Source of the DNA: Podospora pseudocomata | Taxonomy: Eukaryota; Ascomycota; Sordariomycetes; Sordariales; Podosporaceae | Direction of reading: 5' to 3' | Length of the DNA stretch: 64,000 nucleotides | Assembly: GCF_035222375.1 (NCBI RefSeq) | Contig: NW_026946366.1 | Location: 1 to 64,000, forward strand | Shown: positions 53,553 to 63,780 of the stretch, in pieces | Position numbering within the stretch: position 1 is the first letter of the stretch | Layout of the letters: the number at the start of each line of letters is the position of its first letter | Program-made: the position numbers and the translations under genes | Notes under the pieces: model-generated | The model's database searches: none | The model's input: the letters and a program-made list of their open reading frames with translations, nothing else | Told to the model about the DNA's origin: nothing

Positions 53553-54158
53553 ATGCACGTCTCCAACCTAAGCCTCGCGGCGACCGCGTTCCTAGCCATT
53601 GAAGTTCAAGCCGCGCCAGCCACACAAGCCACAACCAATGCCCTCCACGTTGGTACCCAGAACAGCCCCGTCGGCCACCACTGTGGAGTCTCGACCTACC
53701 TGAACTACCTCAGCACCTCTCTGGTCGATGACTGTCTGACGATGCTCGACAACCTTTCGCCTGATTCTGGTGGTGGCGGTGAAGATGGTTTGAACAGAGG
53801 CGATATGGACTGGTGAGTCAAGTCAGACTCTAACCTTGCTACTCTAACGTTTATGCTTTGCAGGACCATCGTCGGAGACTTTCACCGGGAGATTGGCAAA
53901 TACTCAACCTGCGCGTTCGGCTGCCATGTCACCTACCCCCAAGGTGCCCTCGCTATGATCGGTATCGATGATGTTCGCCGTGTGGTGCAGAGGTCGATCG
54001 AGATGTTCAAGCATGCGGGCGATGGGGGAGATAAAGTTGGAGCTCAGGGGGATTTTGAGTGCGACTTTGCTGGCTCGGCTGGGAAGACGGTCAGTTGGTA
54101 TCTTTTCAACCCGATCATTAACTCGACGTGTTTTGGTGGTGGGCCATGGTCTGGATGA
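53553..54158 (+). CDS. secreted Hce2/Ecp2-type cysteine-rich protein, two exons
   Basis: CDS join(53553..53812, 53864..54158), 184 aa; donor GTGAGT, acceptor TTGCAG, and the split codon restores Trp in GDMDWTIVGDF. Signal peptide MHVSNLSLAATAFLAIEVQA. The Hce2 pattern is HHCGVSTYLN, SLVDDCLTML, YSTCAFGCHV, DVRRVVQRSI and DFECDFAG, ending in VSWYLF, with an extra cysteine near the C terminus (NSTCFGG). Unlike the 26182 gene it has no obvious Kex2 propeptide and carries an intron, so the two are old, separate family members. Function unknown; not to be assumed toxic. Confidence 0.8.
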
Positions 54159-54462
54159 TGGTGAGAGGGGAGTTGGGTGGGCAAGGTTAGTTTTTGGAAA
54201 TAGTGTTAGGGTACTGCTGGCGGACTTATACACTGTTTTAGGGCTGGGAGAAGTGATATCCCTGTCTGACAGCTAAGACTCTAAAATAATTGATCATCTG
54301 TTTGCCCTTAATGGGCTGATATCATGTCACTTCCACATAGGCTACTTTGAGGTATGTCTCGACACTCAACAAAGCTTCCTTCAGTGACCTTCGGTCGGAA
54401 CTATATTGCAAAAGCCTCTTTCTCACTCTTCTATAGTTCCCTAACTACTTTCTGGCCACTAC
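54159..54462. other. convergent spacer
   Basis: Between the Hce2 gene (plus) and the FAD oxidoreductase frame (minus). No gene seen. Confidence 0.4.
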
Positions 54463-56163
54463 CTAATCTGAGAAGTCATCATAGCCCAAGTCCGCAAGCT
54501 CATTCAACTCAGCATTCATATCCTTTGTCTCAGGAACCGCCCACACCTGCTTCTCCCACTGCTCGGCAGCCAGCTTATCAGCCTTGGCCTCATCGTCATC
54601 CTCATCACCACGTCCCCTATCCTCCTCAGGATCACCTGGACGCCGAACGCCCTGGGCCCAAGCAAAAAAGTTTTGCGGATCCCACATTCTCTTGACTTCT
54701 CGAAGTGCAGCGAGATTCTCCCCATAATATGCCCGCTCGTGGAATTTTGTGGGGAAGTCTCGGTCAGGAAAGTTGATGAATGCCGCCGTCCCATTAAACG
54801 ACAGCGGCCGAAGCTCCTTCTTCACCCTGGCCAAGAAAAGCTTCATATCTACCTCCATCCACTTGTCTACCCACTCGATCGTAACATAGGCGTGGAACAC
54901 TGCTTTCCGCCAGAATAAGGTGGAGTCGGTCGGTTTCCTCTTTGTTGCTTTGCCTCCTGAGTGAATCCATGTGACGAGGAAGTTGACCTGTTCTCCGTCA
55001 AACTCTTTGCGGAAAGTCGCCATCAACATCAACCGTGTAATCGTGTCAGTAACCTTCTCTATGGTGCCCTTGTCATCATTTCCGAAAACAAAGGAGCTGT
55101 ACAGCTCGTACGTCTTGTTCTGTGGATACGCTCGCTCCATTTCCTCCAACCACTGACTTGCGAGGGTTTCGTACAGATACCGTGTCGACTTCTAGGCAAG
55201 CGCCCTTCGTTTTAGCTGCTTCTTCAAGCTCTTAAATTCCTCCTCTACAGGATCATTTTCTGTGGGTCTAACTTGAAGCAGCTTCTCGATGGTCCTGTCG
55301 TATTCACTCTTGCTGCCGTTGAAAGAGATATTGAATCCGACGCCGCCCTTGTTTGACTATCTGAGGTCGCATATCCAAGCCGAGTCAATCGTCATCTTAT
55401 CCGGCCAGTTTCTCAGGTAGAATGCGTTCATTACCTTCACGACGTCATCAGTAATCCCGCCTGTGGGAAACCACTGGTATCTCCCAGCCACTACAAATCC
55501 GTTCAAGCTGCTCAGCTTCCGAACCCTGAGCTTCATCCGCACCACAACACCAAAGCTGGCAGCGCCAGCACCTCGGAGAGCCCAAAACAGCCTTTCCTCC
55601 GGGGACCCCTTTTTGGACGTCTCTCTGACCGTGATCTACCTCCCATCAGCTGTTACAACCTTCGCCTCCACAAGCGTGTCATACCCCATCCCGAAGCTTC
55701 GGGTAAACGGACCAAGCCCACCACTGAGGATGAAACCACTCACACCCACAGTCGGGCATCTCCCCCCGTTGATGATAAACCCGTCGTGTTTCCCAATGAC
55801 TAACGTCTCATACAACATGCCCCACCGGCATCCAGCGTCCATGGTGACGATCTTGGAGTCCATATTTAACGATGCATTGTTCATGTCCCGCAAGTCGAGA
55901 GAAATGCCCTCGACAGCTGTCGAGTGACCGGCGTAAGAATGGCCATTGCACTTGACTGTCACCTTGAGCTTCTTCTCGCGCGCTTGGCTGATGACCGCCT
56001 GGACTTCGGTGGCTGACTTGGGTTGGACGACGCAGGCAGGCCTCGAAAAACGGCGCAAAAGGTTCGAGCTGGCAATCGCGTGTCTGTACTCGGGACTTGC
56101 GGGCTTAAACACAGTTATCTGTTGTTTCTCGAGGGCTTGAATAGCTTCTTCCATCCTGCTCAT
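54463..56163 (-). pseudogene. FAD-linked (berberine-bridge type) oxidoreductase with three in-frame TAG stops
   Basis: A single uninterrupted frame of 567 codons from ATG at 56163 to the stop at 54463, broken only by TAG at 55636-55638, 55357-55359 and 55192-55194; there are no frameshifts and no introns. N-terminal FAD_binding_4 domain: SRPACVVQPKSATEVQAV, the flavin-attachment motif GHSYAGHS and the SGGLGPFTRSFGMGYD loop. C-terminal BBE-type end: MWDPQNFFAWAQG (the usual Y-x-P-x-N-x-F form). Members oxidise sugars, alkaloids or secondary metabolites. No signal peptide is obvious. Sequence between the stops is well conserved (AGRYQWFPTGG, NGSKSEYDRTIEKLL). Upstream GTG start (56172) is discounted. 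Either a young nonsense pseudogene or a candidate for mRNA stop correction; see findings. Confidence 0.8.
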
Positions 56164-56472
56164 TTTGTCCACTCGTTCAGGGCCTGGAAGGTTGCAAATA
56201 TGTGCGAGCAGTCAAGGACTTCTGTGGTATTGCTAATGGAATGTATGAAAGCAGAATCGGAGATATGGGGGACCGATCACGATTTTCACACCTGTTACTG
56301 TCATTAGTACGATCAGTAAGACAAGAACCAGGGTAACAGTTCCACTTACTGTCGCGAGGATACCTGGCCTCCACCAACCTATTTCCGCATTCCACTATTG
56401 CGTTTGCCTACTCGCCCTTGTCTTCGCCTGAAGGATCACCGTCGGTGATTATAGAAACAAGGAGCAGTCTCT
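56164..56472. other. spacer between pseudogenes
   Basis: Upstream side of the FAD oxidoreductase. No gene seen. Confidence 0.4.
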
Positions 56473-58530
56473 TCAGAGTTTTGATTCGAGTTTATCGTAG
56501 ACCAGTGGCTGAATGATTTTCGATCTTAGATTGGTCCCGATGGCAGTATCGCCGTTTGGGCTCATGGAGTTCAGAATGCTTCCATTCCGAAAGCACGGAA
56601 GACACAGGTTCCCGCGGCATGTCAATGACAGCGGTGTTACCTGGCTGGATGCAGTAAATGTTCTTGCTGAATTGCCAAAGAACCTTGATCGAGGGTGCAT
56701 CACGGGGTGCTTTGAAGGGGTCGTTATTAGAGAGGATATCTGATGTGTCAATGGCTCGAAAGGCGTCCCGGACATTTGTCCACCCATTGATCTCTCCCGA
56801 CTGCATCCAAAGTCTGTAGAAGACAACCATTCGTTGCAGAATTCTGAGCACCTGGTCAATGTCATACCCGTGAAGTCGACCCAACTCTTTGAGAGCCATG
56901 GCAAATTCTCCTGCTGCGATGACCCAGTTTTCATAATGACGATAGGTGATGTTGAGCATAATCCGGTCTCCCCACATCATGTCGTCCCAGAGAGCAGCAG
57001 GAAACGCATTTGGTTGATCGCAGACCAGATCTCTGATCTTGTCAAGCTCGGCGCGGGCACCAATATCTTTCTGTCTTTCAATCTGAGCAAGTTCTGCTTG
57101 GTGTCGAGCTTTGAGGGTGCGAGGATGCCTCTCGCCCAAAACCTCTTGATAAATTTCGGCTGACGTTCGGAACATATCCTCGACTTGGTCCCATGATTGA
57201 CAGCACTTCTTAACCCATAGAAAAGGCAGTAAAGACCATACTTGTACCGAAAACTGGCACAAGCCAGCTTCGCATCACAGCTCTTGGGAATAAGTTCCAC
57301 AGCGTTCTTTTCCAGACTTCTGAAGTGGTGATAGAGGTTCCCACAGTCAGTCTGGTCCAACATGCTAATTCCTTCTGCAACGTCCGGAAGTATTGCCGAG
57401 ACACACATTACTGCATGTTCCAAGTGCGGGAGGGCTTCCAAATTGCGTGGGTCCTGCAGCCTTCTTGGACCGACAGCTGCACCTGCAAGTACATCCTGAA
57501 CGATCCATCATGGTCGTTATGCAGGCAACAGAAGTCGTTCAGAGCAGCCAGAGCCTCCTCTATCTGGGGTTTGTATAAGCGCGCCCCACGTCTGGCCTCT
57601 GTTGGCGAAGCGGTGTTCAAAGGAGAGAAAGCCTTGGGTCGTGTCTCTGGCACGCTCAGTGGGCCCCCAGAGTCTTTTCGGAAAGGAAAATAATTCCTGG
57701 ATGTTTTCCAGTGTCGATTTCTGCTGGTTTTGAGCGTCGGAAGAGTCCCGGTAGAAAAGGTAAGCTAGCAGTGGTGTTTCTGGGATCGAATTCGTGCCAA
57801 AGAAGCTCATCAGGAAGAAAAGATCGAGTGCAAAAGGGGATCGCCTCTGGGCCCGACCAACACATGTCTGCCATCTCAAATCCGAAGCAGACCTGTAAAA
57901 CAGATAAAATCTCATCTCCTGATTCGACCATCCTGCTCCAGTGTTCGCAATGACTTTAAGCCGCTTCCATATAACCCCAAAGGTGGTTTTGTCAATGTTT
58001 GCAGTTGCGGCTGCTTGAGTAATCGACAATGGCATACCACCCAGCCAGTCAGAGATTAACTCCAAACAAGACTCGCTGTATTGATCAACTCTTCCGTCAA
58101 AATGTTTTTTAAGCAGCTCCACTGACTCCGTTATGGATAAAGAACCGCATTAAGTAAAATACCAGATTTGTTTCCTTTTAGGAGCTTGGAAGCCATGCTC
58201 TTGCCTTCAGTGGTGAAGACGATCGTCCCATGAGAACACCGGGGTAGCCTGCTCTCAAACTCCGCGATATCATTTATCCATGGCATATCGTTACTTTGAT
58301 TGGCATTATCGATTATCATGATCCAGGGGCCGTTCCGGGCGTCGTTGAGCCATCGGAAAATCCAACCTGTGCATTGGTTGGTCTTATAGCCGGGAATATC
58401 GCATGCTCGGACCCTGGCGTTAAATGGACTAATGAACCTGGAAAGCCCGTCCGAAATGTTTACCCAGTAAACCGAGACTTCCGGGTGTATCTCACACACA
58501 AGATGAGCGTATTCTATCGCAATCGCTGTC
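56473..58530 (-). pseudogene. NLR-like (NB-ARC plus helical repeat) gene, degraded
   Basis: Reads right to left as an STAND/NLR-type protein split across frames. At 58530-58131: KTAIAIEYAHL (part of the Walker A region), WIMIIDNANQ (Walker B) and GTIVFTTEGKSMA (sensor 1-like). At 58122-57517: ITESVELLKKHF, WLGGMPLSITQAA (GLP-like motif). Then helical-repeat sequence: ERHPRTLKARHQAELAQ, with the TPR-like pattern of fungal NLRs, plus a C-terminal unknown region. The glycine-rich first half of the P-loop is missing and the 5' end is not found. Frame changes occur near 58133 (one C short), about 57930 and 57840 and twice more near 57400-57200. Some may be sequence errors. Close to a HET gene; NLR and HET proteins both act in fungal self/non-self responses. 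Confidence 0.6.
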
Positions 58531-59598
58531 TTTCTGACACAGATATTATTTCTCTGTCAGCACCAACGAGCACCAACTCAGGAGATGCACGACGACTGCA
58601 AGGCAAAGAATTGAACAATCTCCTGATTGAGGGAGTATTCTTCGGCCTCGATTGTGGTCATTGTGAAAGGTGAAGGTGGACTTGGAGAATGTGTGAGATG
58701 ATATGTGGAATGGAATGGAGGAAGAAGGAGATGGAGATGGGAGAGGAGAATTCACGGGTAACAGGCAAGAAACAAGCTGCCTTACTGGCGCCTTGTTGCA
58801 TTGCGAATGTGACGCTTGGGTGTTCTGCTGGCACGCCTGAATTTGCTGAACCATCCCGCTGGGACAGCCAGCCCAATGGGAAGTGAGCCGCCGTAAGTTA
58901 ATGCGGCAAGCTGCTTGACCCATGTACCTATTCTCTTTCCCCAATACGTGCTTGGCCCCCCAAAGTTGGCTAGAGATTTCCATCAAAGTGGTCTTCGGAT
59001 TCCGTCGAAGCCATGCAGAAGGTTGAGATGTAGGATTAATGTGAGTTTGGCCAAACCGGCGACCGGAATGGAGATGAGAAAGCTGTATTGAGCATGGATG
59101 CTGTGAGACAGGTGGGCGGTGGGCTTTTGTTGGATGAGATGGAAGAATAGGAGCGGAGTTGGCAAGGAACGAGAGAGAGGTATCTCCAGGAGCTACCTAC
59201 ACGCCAATTCAAGGATCTATTCTCATTACTCGTTACCACAACATAGATATCTTCTTGAGATCAGATGGCAAACCTTCACCTTGTTTCACGATGCTAGTGT
59301 GTGTGGACTTACACCTGATAGGCTCGCATTCCTCGCATCAAAGTGTGCATTGCATTCCCCCGATGAGTCAACGGCGAGTAACCATTGAAGCCATATCCTG
59401 CAAAGCAATTGGACCAAAGCCCGAATGGCTCTTTTGGTTGTTCAAAGCACTCTCACCAGTAACCCTACCATCCTGTTCATAAATAGGGGTGGCTACTCGG
59501 CCTTCTATCTGCCAAGAGATCAACAACACAATTCACACTTGCTTTTTTTCACGATCATTACCCATAGCCACTGCAATCTTGTGTTCGAAACTGAGACC
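58531..59598. other. intergenic and promoter of serine hydrolase
   Basis: No gene. A TATA-like word ATAAATAG (59480-59487) lies about 115 bp before the ATG at 59599. The 5' region of the degraded NLR should also have been here but no matching exon is seen. Confidence 0.4.
59480..59487 (+). promoter_or_regulatory. TATA-like box of the serine hydrolase gene
   Basis: ATAAATAG in TTCATAAATAGGGG, at the normal distance from the ATG at 59599. Weak by itself. Confidence 0.35.
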
Positions 59599-60825
59599 AT
59601 GGCCAACCAAACTATCGAACCCACCTTCCAAACCGCCATCTCCGCCTCCAAAATCAACGGCGTCGTCATCTGCGCAACCAACACCACCGGCAGCTTCACC
59701 TACAACCACATCGCCGGCTCACGCACCCTTCTTTCCGGTGAATCCCTCCCCCACCAACTCAACGACATCTTTTACCTCGCCTCCGCAACAAAGCTCATCA
59801 CCACCATCGCCGCCCTCCAAGCCATAGACGACGGGCACCTCTCCCTCGACTCCCCAGACACAATCTCCCAATTCGCCCCGGAACTAGTCAACAGACCCAT
59901 CCTCTCCCCAGACGGCGCGACCCTCACCCCTCCCACCAACCGCATCACCCTCCGCCAGTTACTTTCCCACACCTCCGGCCTGGCATATCACTTCCTCCAC
60001 CCTTACCTCTCCGCCTGGCGCGAGAAGAACCAAGAGCCCCTGCAACCAGGCCACCGTCGCCCAGTAGAAGAAGCATTCGCTTACCCGCTGATCTTTGAGC
60101 CCGGAACATCCTGGTCTTATGGACCTAACCTCGATTGGGCAGGGCGTATCCTCGAGCGAGCGACGAATACCACCGTCGGGCACCACGTCCAGGAGCGCAT
60201 CTGCAAACCACTTGGCATCCCAGCACAAGATGCCCAGTTTTACCCCGTCGAGGGTGATGAACCCAGATCTCGAATGGTCGACCTTAACCCCTCTGACCCG
60301 GAAGGGCTGGGGTTGGCTGTTGTGGGGGTGACAATGGATATGAACAGGCGGAGTGAGGGGGATTTTGGTGGGCATGGGATGTTTATGAGTGCTGAGGGGT
60401 ATATCAAAGTTCTTCGGTCTCTGTTGGCAAATGATGGAAATTTGTTGAGGAAAGAGACGGTGGAGGAGATGTTTAGGGATCAGATTGGGGCGGAGGGGGA
60501 GGAGAATGCGAGGGGGGTGTTTGATGGTCCTACTGGCATCTTCTACAGGGTTGGGACGGAGGGGGTCAAGGTTGGACATGGGTTGGGTGGGTTGTTGACT
60601 TTGGAGGGGGTGGATGGGTGGTATGGGGAGAGGACTTTGACTTGGGGTGGGGGGTTGTCGTTTGCGTGGTTTGTTGATCGGAGCAATGGGCTTTGCGGGT
60701 TGTGTGCGATACAGCCGGCGATGCCGGTTGATGTGCGGAGTCTTTCGGATTTGAAGAATACGTTCAGGCAAGATGTTTATAGGAAGTTTGAGGAGTGGAA
60801 GAAGGAGGAGAAGCGGAAGTTGTAG
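59599..60825 (+). CDS. beta-lactamase-related / LovD-like serine hydrolase
   Basis: Single exon, 408 aa. The class C beta-lactamase fold uses a nucleophilic serine: S62-x-x-K65 in LASATKLITT, the second motif Tyr174 in SWSYGPNLDWAG, and a C-terminal WGGGLSFAWFVDR block like the W-G-G of fungal LovD-type acyltransferases. Fungal members hydrolyse or transfer acyl groups; some belong to secondary-metabolite clusters, but no such cluster is seen here. Start taken at ATG of MANQTIEP, because an upstream in-frame ATG (59425) lies before the TATA-like box. There is no signal peptide, so it is likely cytosolic. Codon use in the last third shifts to GGG/AGG-rich, a strand-composition effect also seen in other genes here. 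Confidence 0.9.
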   Translation: MANQTIEPTFQTAISASKINGVVICATNTTGSFTYNHIAGSRTLLSGESLPHQLNDIFYLASATKLITTIAALQAIDDGHLSLDSPDTISQFAPELVNRPILSPDGATLTPPTNRITLRQLLSHTSGLAYHFLHPYLSAWREKNQEPLQPGHRRPVEEAFAYPLIFEPGTSWSYGPNLDWAGRILERATNTTVGHHVQERICKPLGIPAQDAQFYPVEGDEPRSRMVDLNPSDPEGLGLAVVGVTMDMNRRSEGDFGGHGMFMSAEGYIKVLRSLLANDGNLLRKETVEEMFRDQIGAEGEENARGVFDGPTGIFYRVGTEGVKVGHGLGGLLTLEGVDGWYGERTLTWGGGLSFAWFVDRSNGLCGLCAIQPAMPVDVRSLSDLKNTFRQDVYRKFEEWKKEEKRKL

Positions 60826-60892
60826 GTAATGGACAGGTACCTAACTAACCTATGTGCATGCCGCTAGAAACTTTCTCACACTCACCCGCCAT

Positions 60893-61490
60893 CTAGACCC
60901 TCCGCGTCTTCTTCCCCTTCTTCCCCTTGCCCGCAATCGTACTCGGACTAGTCATCCTCCAAAGATCAATCTCGATTCCTTCCACTTGCCCATCCTCGTC
61001 CACCACCGGCGTAGTAATCCCCACCGCCACAATTCCGCTCAGCCACCCATACGGCGTGTCTGATCCAGCCTCAAACCTGACCCTGGTATGCAACACACCC
61101 TCAGGTTGCTGCGGGCCGTTGGCCGAGACGTAGATGTCTACGCCATCGGTAGTTTTCAATTGATACCGAGCGTCGACATAAAAGTTGCCCGCGACTGGAT
61201 TGCCCAGACCCCAGTCACCCTATAGAAGAAACCTTGTCAGGGTGCATGAAACGGCAAGACAAGAAAGGCTAGGTGCTTACTCCATAGGCAGGAACGGTGG
61301 CATTGAAGAGAGGACCGATGAATGTCCCGCCGGCAAGGGGGAAGACGGTACGGCTGCCAAAGGTGCTGGAGCCGATGTTGAAAGGGGCGGAGGCGGCGAT
61401 GCTTGCGTGGCCGAGGTAGGAGAGGCCTGGTGAGGCCGGAGCGGAGGCTGTGGCAAGTGGGAAGAGAGGGAGGAGCGTTGAGAGCTTCAT
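60893..61490 (-). CDS. secreted DUF3237 family protein, two exons
   Basis: CDS is complement(60893..61219, 61281..61490), 178 aa. Signal peptide MKLSTLLPLFPLATA, then the DUF3237 core: residues about 30-165 with FPLAGGTFIGPLFNATV, NPVAGNFYVDARYQLKTTDG, IYVSANGPQQP and the closing ITTPVVDEDG. Donor GTAAGC, acceptor CTATAG. DUF3237 proteins are small beta-barrel proteins, often secreted; the function is unknown. The basic C terminus (GKGKKGKKTRRV) is unusual. Convergent with the serine hydrolase gene, 67 bp apart. Confidence 0.85.
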
Positions 61491-63060
61491 TTTTGCGTGG
61501 GTTATTGGTGTTGGAAGTGATGAGAATGCGTGTTTGATGGTTATCTACCTGTTTACGATGTTGGTAAAGAAGTTGGGAGGGACAAGTGAGGCTGTAGTTA
61601 TACTTCTCGGTCGCCAGTCCTCAAGCCAGTTGCAAGGATGGCATCACATCTCAGCAACAAGGCGAGCTAGGTACATAGGCATAATGTAGTAAGCTACACG
61701 CTATCTCACCAGGGTCATCGGACCGACGACATCACGTTCAAGATGAGTATCATTGGAAGATGCTGTTTGTATTCATCATGCCAAGTGATTTATAACGGGT
61801 TCCATAAGCATGTCTACTGCTTTAGGAATATGTTAATTCCTTCGCTAAAAAAACATATGCAGCCACTTATTCAGCTCTCGCACCATCAGCTGGTAACAGA
61901 CAGGGTCTGAGTCCGAGCAGATTATCGATTCTGATCTTTCCCCATGAGGCCCGATATCTGGAGATTAACAGAGTAGAATACCAGGTATGAACGGTGGTAT
62001 GAAGGCCCAGTTTTCGTTACTTGTTGGGTGTTGGTTGCGTTATGATAACCGCTCCGATCTCTCTGCTTTTCTCCACCTATTGCCACCTCTCCTGGACAAA
62101 GCGCTCATTTTAGCTGTGTTTACAGCAAGTTGTGTTTGGTTCTGTCAAAGGGGTGATCGGATTTGTTACGTTTACTGGTCATCCAGTGTTCTCCCCGGTC
62201 AAGGGAAATGTATTGCCGCTTTTGGACTTGGGTGGGGTGTATAGTTAGGAGCAGCACCACTGCCTCTTCCACCCTACCCCCCTGTCAATTTCAGCTTGGA
62301 AAAATGTGTTTGATTTCGAAATGTCCAAATTAACCAGCTTAAGTTCGAATACCTAGTTTGCAAATCAAGGCAAAGGCCTAGTTGAATCGTCATATAAACC
62401 AACGTACTACTTATCTTAACTACAGTTCCGTTTTATATTTATTATAATTCCTACTCCGTTCTACCCTAAAAAGAGTGTGTCGGTCCTACTAATACTATTT
62501 ATATAGGAAAAAACCGTGCCTGGAGCCGGGTGAAAAACCTATATCGGTAATATATAGGAAACAGTTGTTGAAAAAGCCAGATAATTGCAAAATAAGGAAA
62601 GGTCCCAGCAAGGCCTTGAGTATCAGTTGTCCTCGACTTCCGCTCTAGCCGCCGCTTCCACCTCTTCCTCCCCTATCAATATATCCTCCTACTTAAATTC
62701 CAGGTTTCTCGCTAAGCTATATTCCATCAAGCGGCCAGAATCTATCAGCTAGCCCAGAACCTTTCCTAACAGCCTTCGGTTCCGAGACCCTATATTTTAT
62801 AGTACGAGGCTAAGATCTCGGTGCGTGCAGATAATATTTGTTGGCCAGGTTCTAGGCTTCGGTGGTACTAGGCACTATATAACGTGGTACTCGACTGTTT
62901 CACGACCTTCTTCGCAAGTACAATGGGGAGTAGCTAGGCCTGGGACTTGCTACTTGAATAGGAAGTCTCGTAGACCTATTGCTCTTGTACGAGCCTGGAC
63001 TAGTAGAGAGCTCTGGGCTTTGGTTAAATCCTTATGTCTCTTCACGTCTTGTCTGTGAAA
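61491..63060. other. gene-free, AT-rich, probably mutated repeat
   Basis: From about 62280 the sequence is rich in TA, CTA and TAG words (CTACTAATACTATTTATATA, TATATTTTATAGTACGAGG) and has almost no open frames, which is typical of repeat DNA altered by RIP-like C-to-T change. No intact element is seen. 61491-62270 is ordinary spacer. Confidence 0.5.
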
Positions 63061-63079
63061 AGCATTTCTAATGGTCCTT

Positions 63080-63780
63080 CATCCGCTATCCTGGCAGGTC
63101 GGCCCTCGACCTGCTTTCTCCAACGGTTTTCCCATGCTTGGTAGAGTGGTGCTTCTGTCGTGGGTACTGGGGTCTCTCCTCGGCTCTCTCCCTGTGTCTC
63201 TCCCCGGCTCTCACTTTAGCTCTCACTTTGGCTCTGGTGCTGGCTGATCCACTGGTTGATGGTGATGACAGCTCTCTCAATGACCGCGGGTTCCTGCGGG
63301 TGGATGGGTCTTCGGCCTGCCTCCGTTTTTGGAAGCGTCGGTATATCCTATTGCACGCTTCTTGGACGAGCTGCCCTGGTGGGTGCTTTTATGCATCTGG
63401 TCCTTGCCCACTGTGCAAGAACGAGTTCTGTAGCCAGGCTTCAAAGTCTGCCAGTCTCTCGTTGAGGTATAGGTCCAGTGGTGGCACCCAGGTTTCGGTT
63501 TCCAAGTTTCTGATTGGTGTAGCCTTGTATGCTCCGGCCACTATCCTGAGGCTCCTAGTCTGGGCCTTCGCCAGCCTCCTCGCCAGACCCCGTGGTTAAC
63601 CTCCAGTTGGAGTGGGTGTGTGGTAGTTAGCAGCTCCATAAGCTATGGCGCTTCTGATGCACTTGGTATTAGGATGGCTAATCTTATATCCGGCAGTTCT
63701 CTGTGTTAGCTCGTCAATGTTGGGTAGCTCTAGCAAGTCAAATGATGTCGGCTGGGAAGTTAAGAAGATTTTTTATGATG
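63080..63780 (-). mobile_element. Tad-like LINE relic (RT 3' portion)
   Basis: On the minus strand one frame reads the region after the RT palm of a Tad-like LINE: AIAYGAANYHTPTPTGG, PRGLARRLAKAQTRSLRI, VAGAYKATPIRNLETETW, PLDLYLNERLADFEAWLQ, then a basic linker EACNRIYRRFQKRRQAEDPS and an Arg/Glu-rich stretch. It carries two TAA stops (around 63547 and 63386) and is truncated at both ends. It is a different element from the 46-52 kb copy. Its stops and the AT-rich flank suggest RIP-like mutation. Confidence 0.72.

Noticed and set aside
36042-56163. TAG as a reassigned glutamine codon
   Set aside because: Several intact genes here end normally in TAG (uL13, elp3, the LINE pol), so a global code change does not fit.
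59959-60771. 270-codon minus-strand frame opposite the serine hydrolase
   Set aside because: Exact antisense of a gene with clear catalytic motifs.
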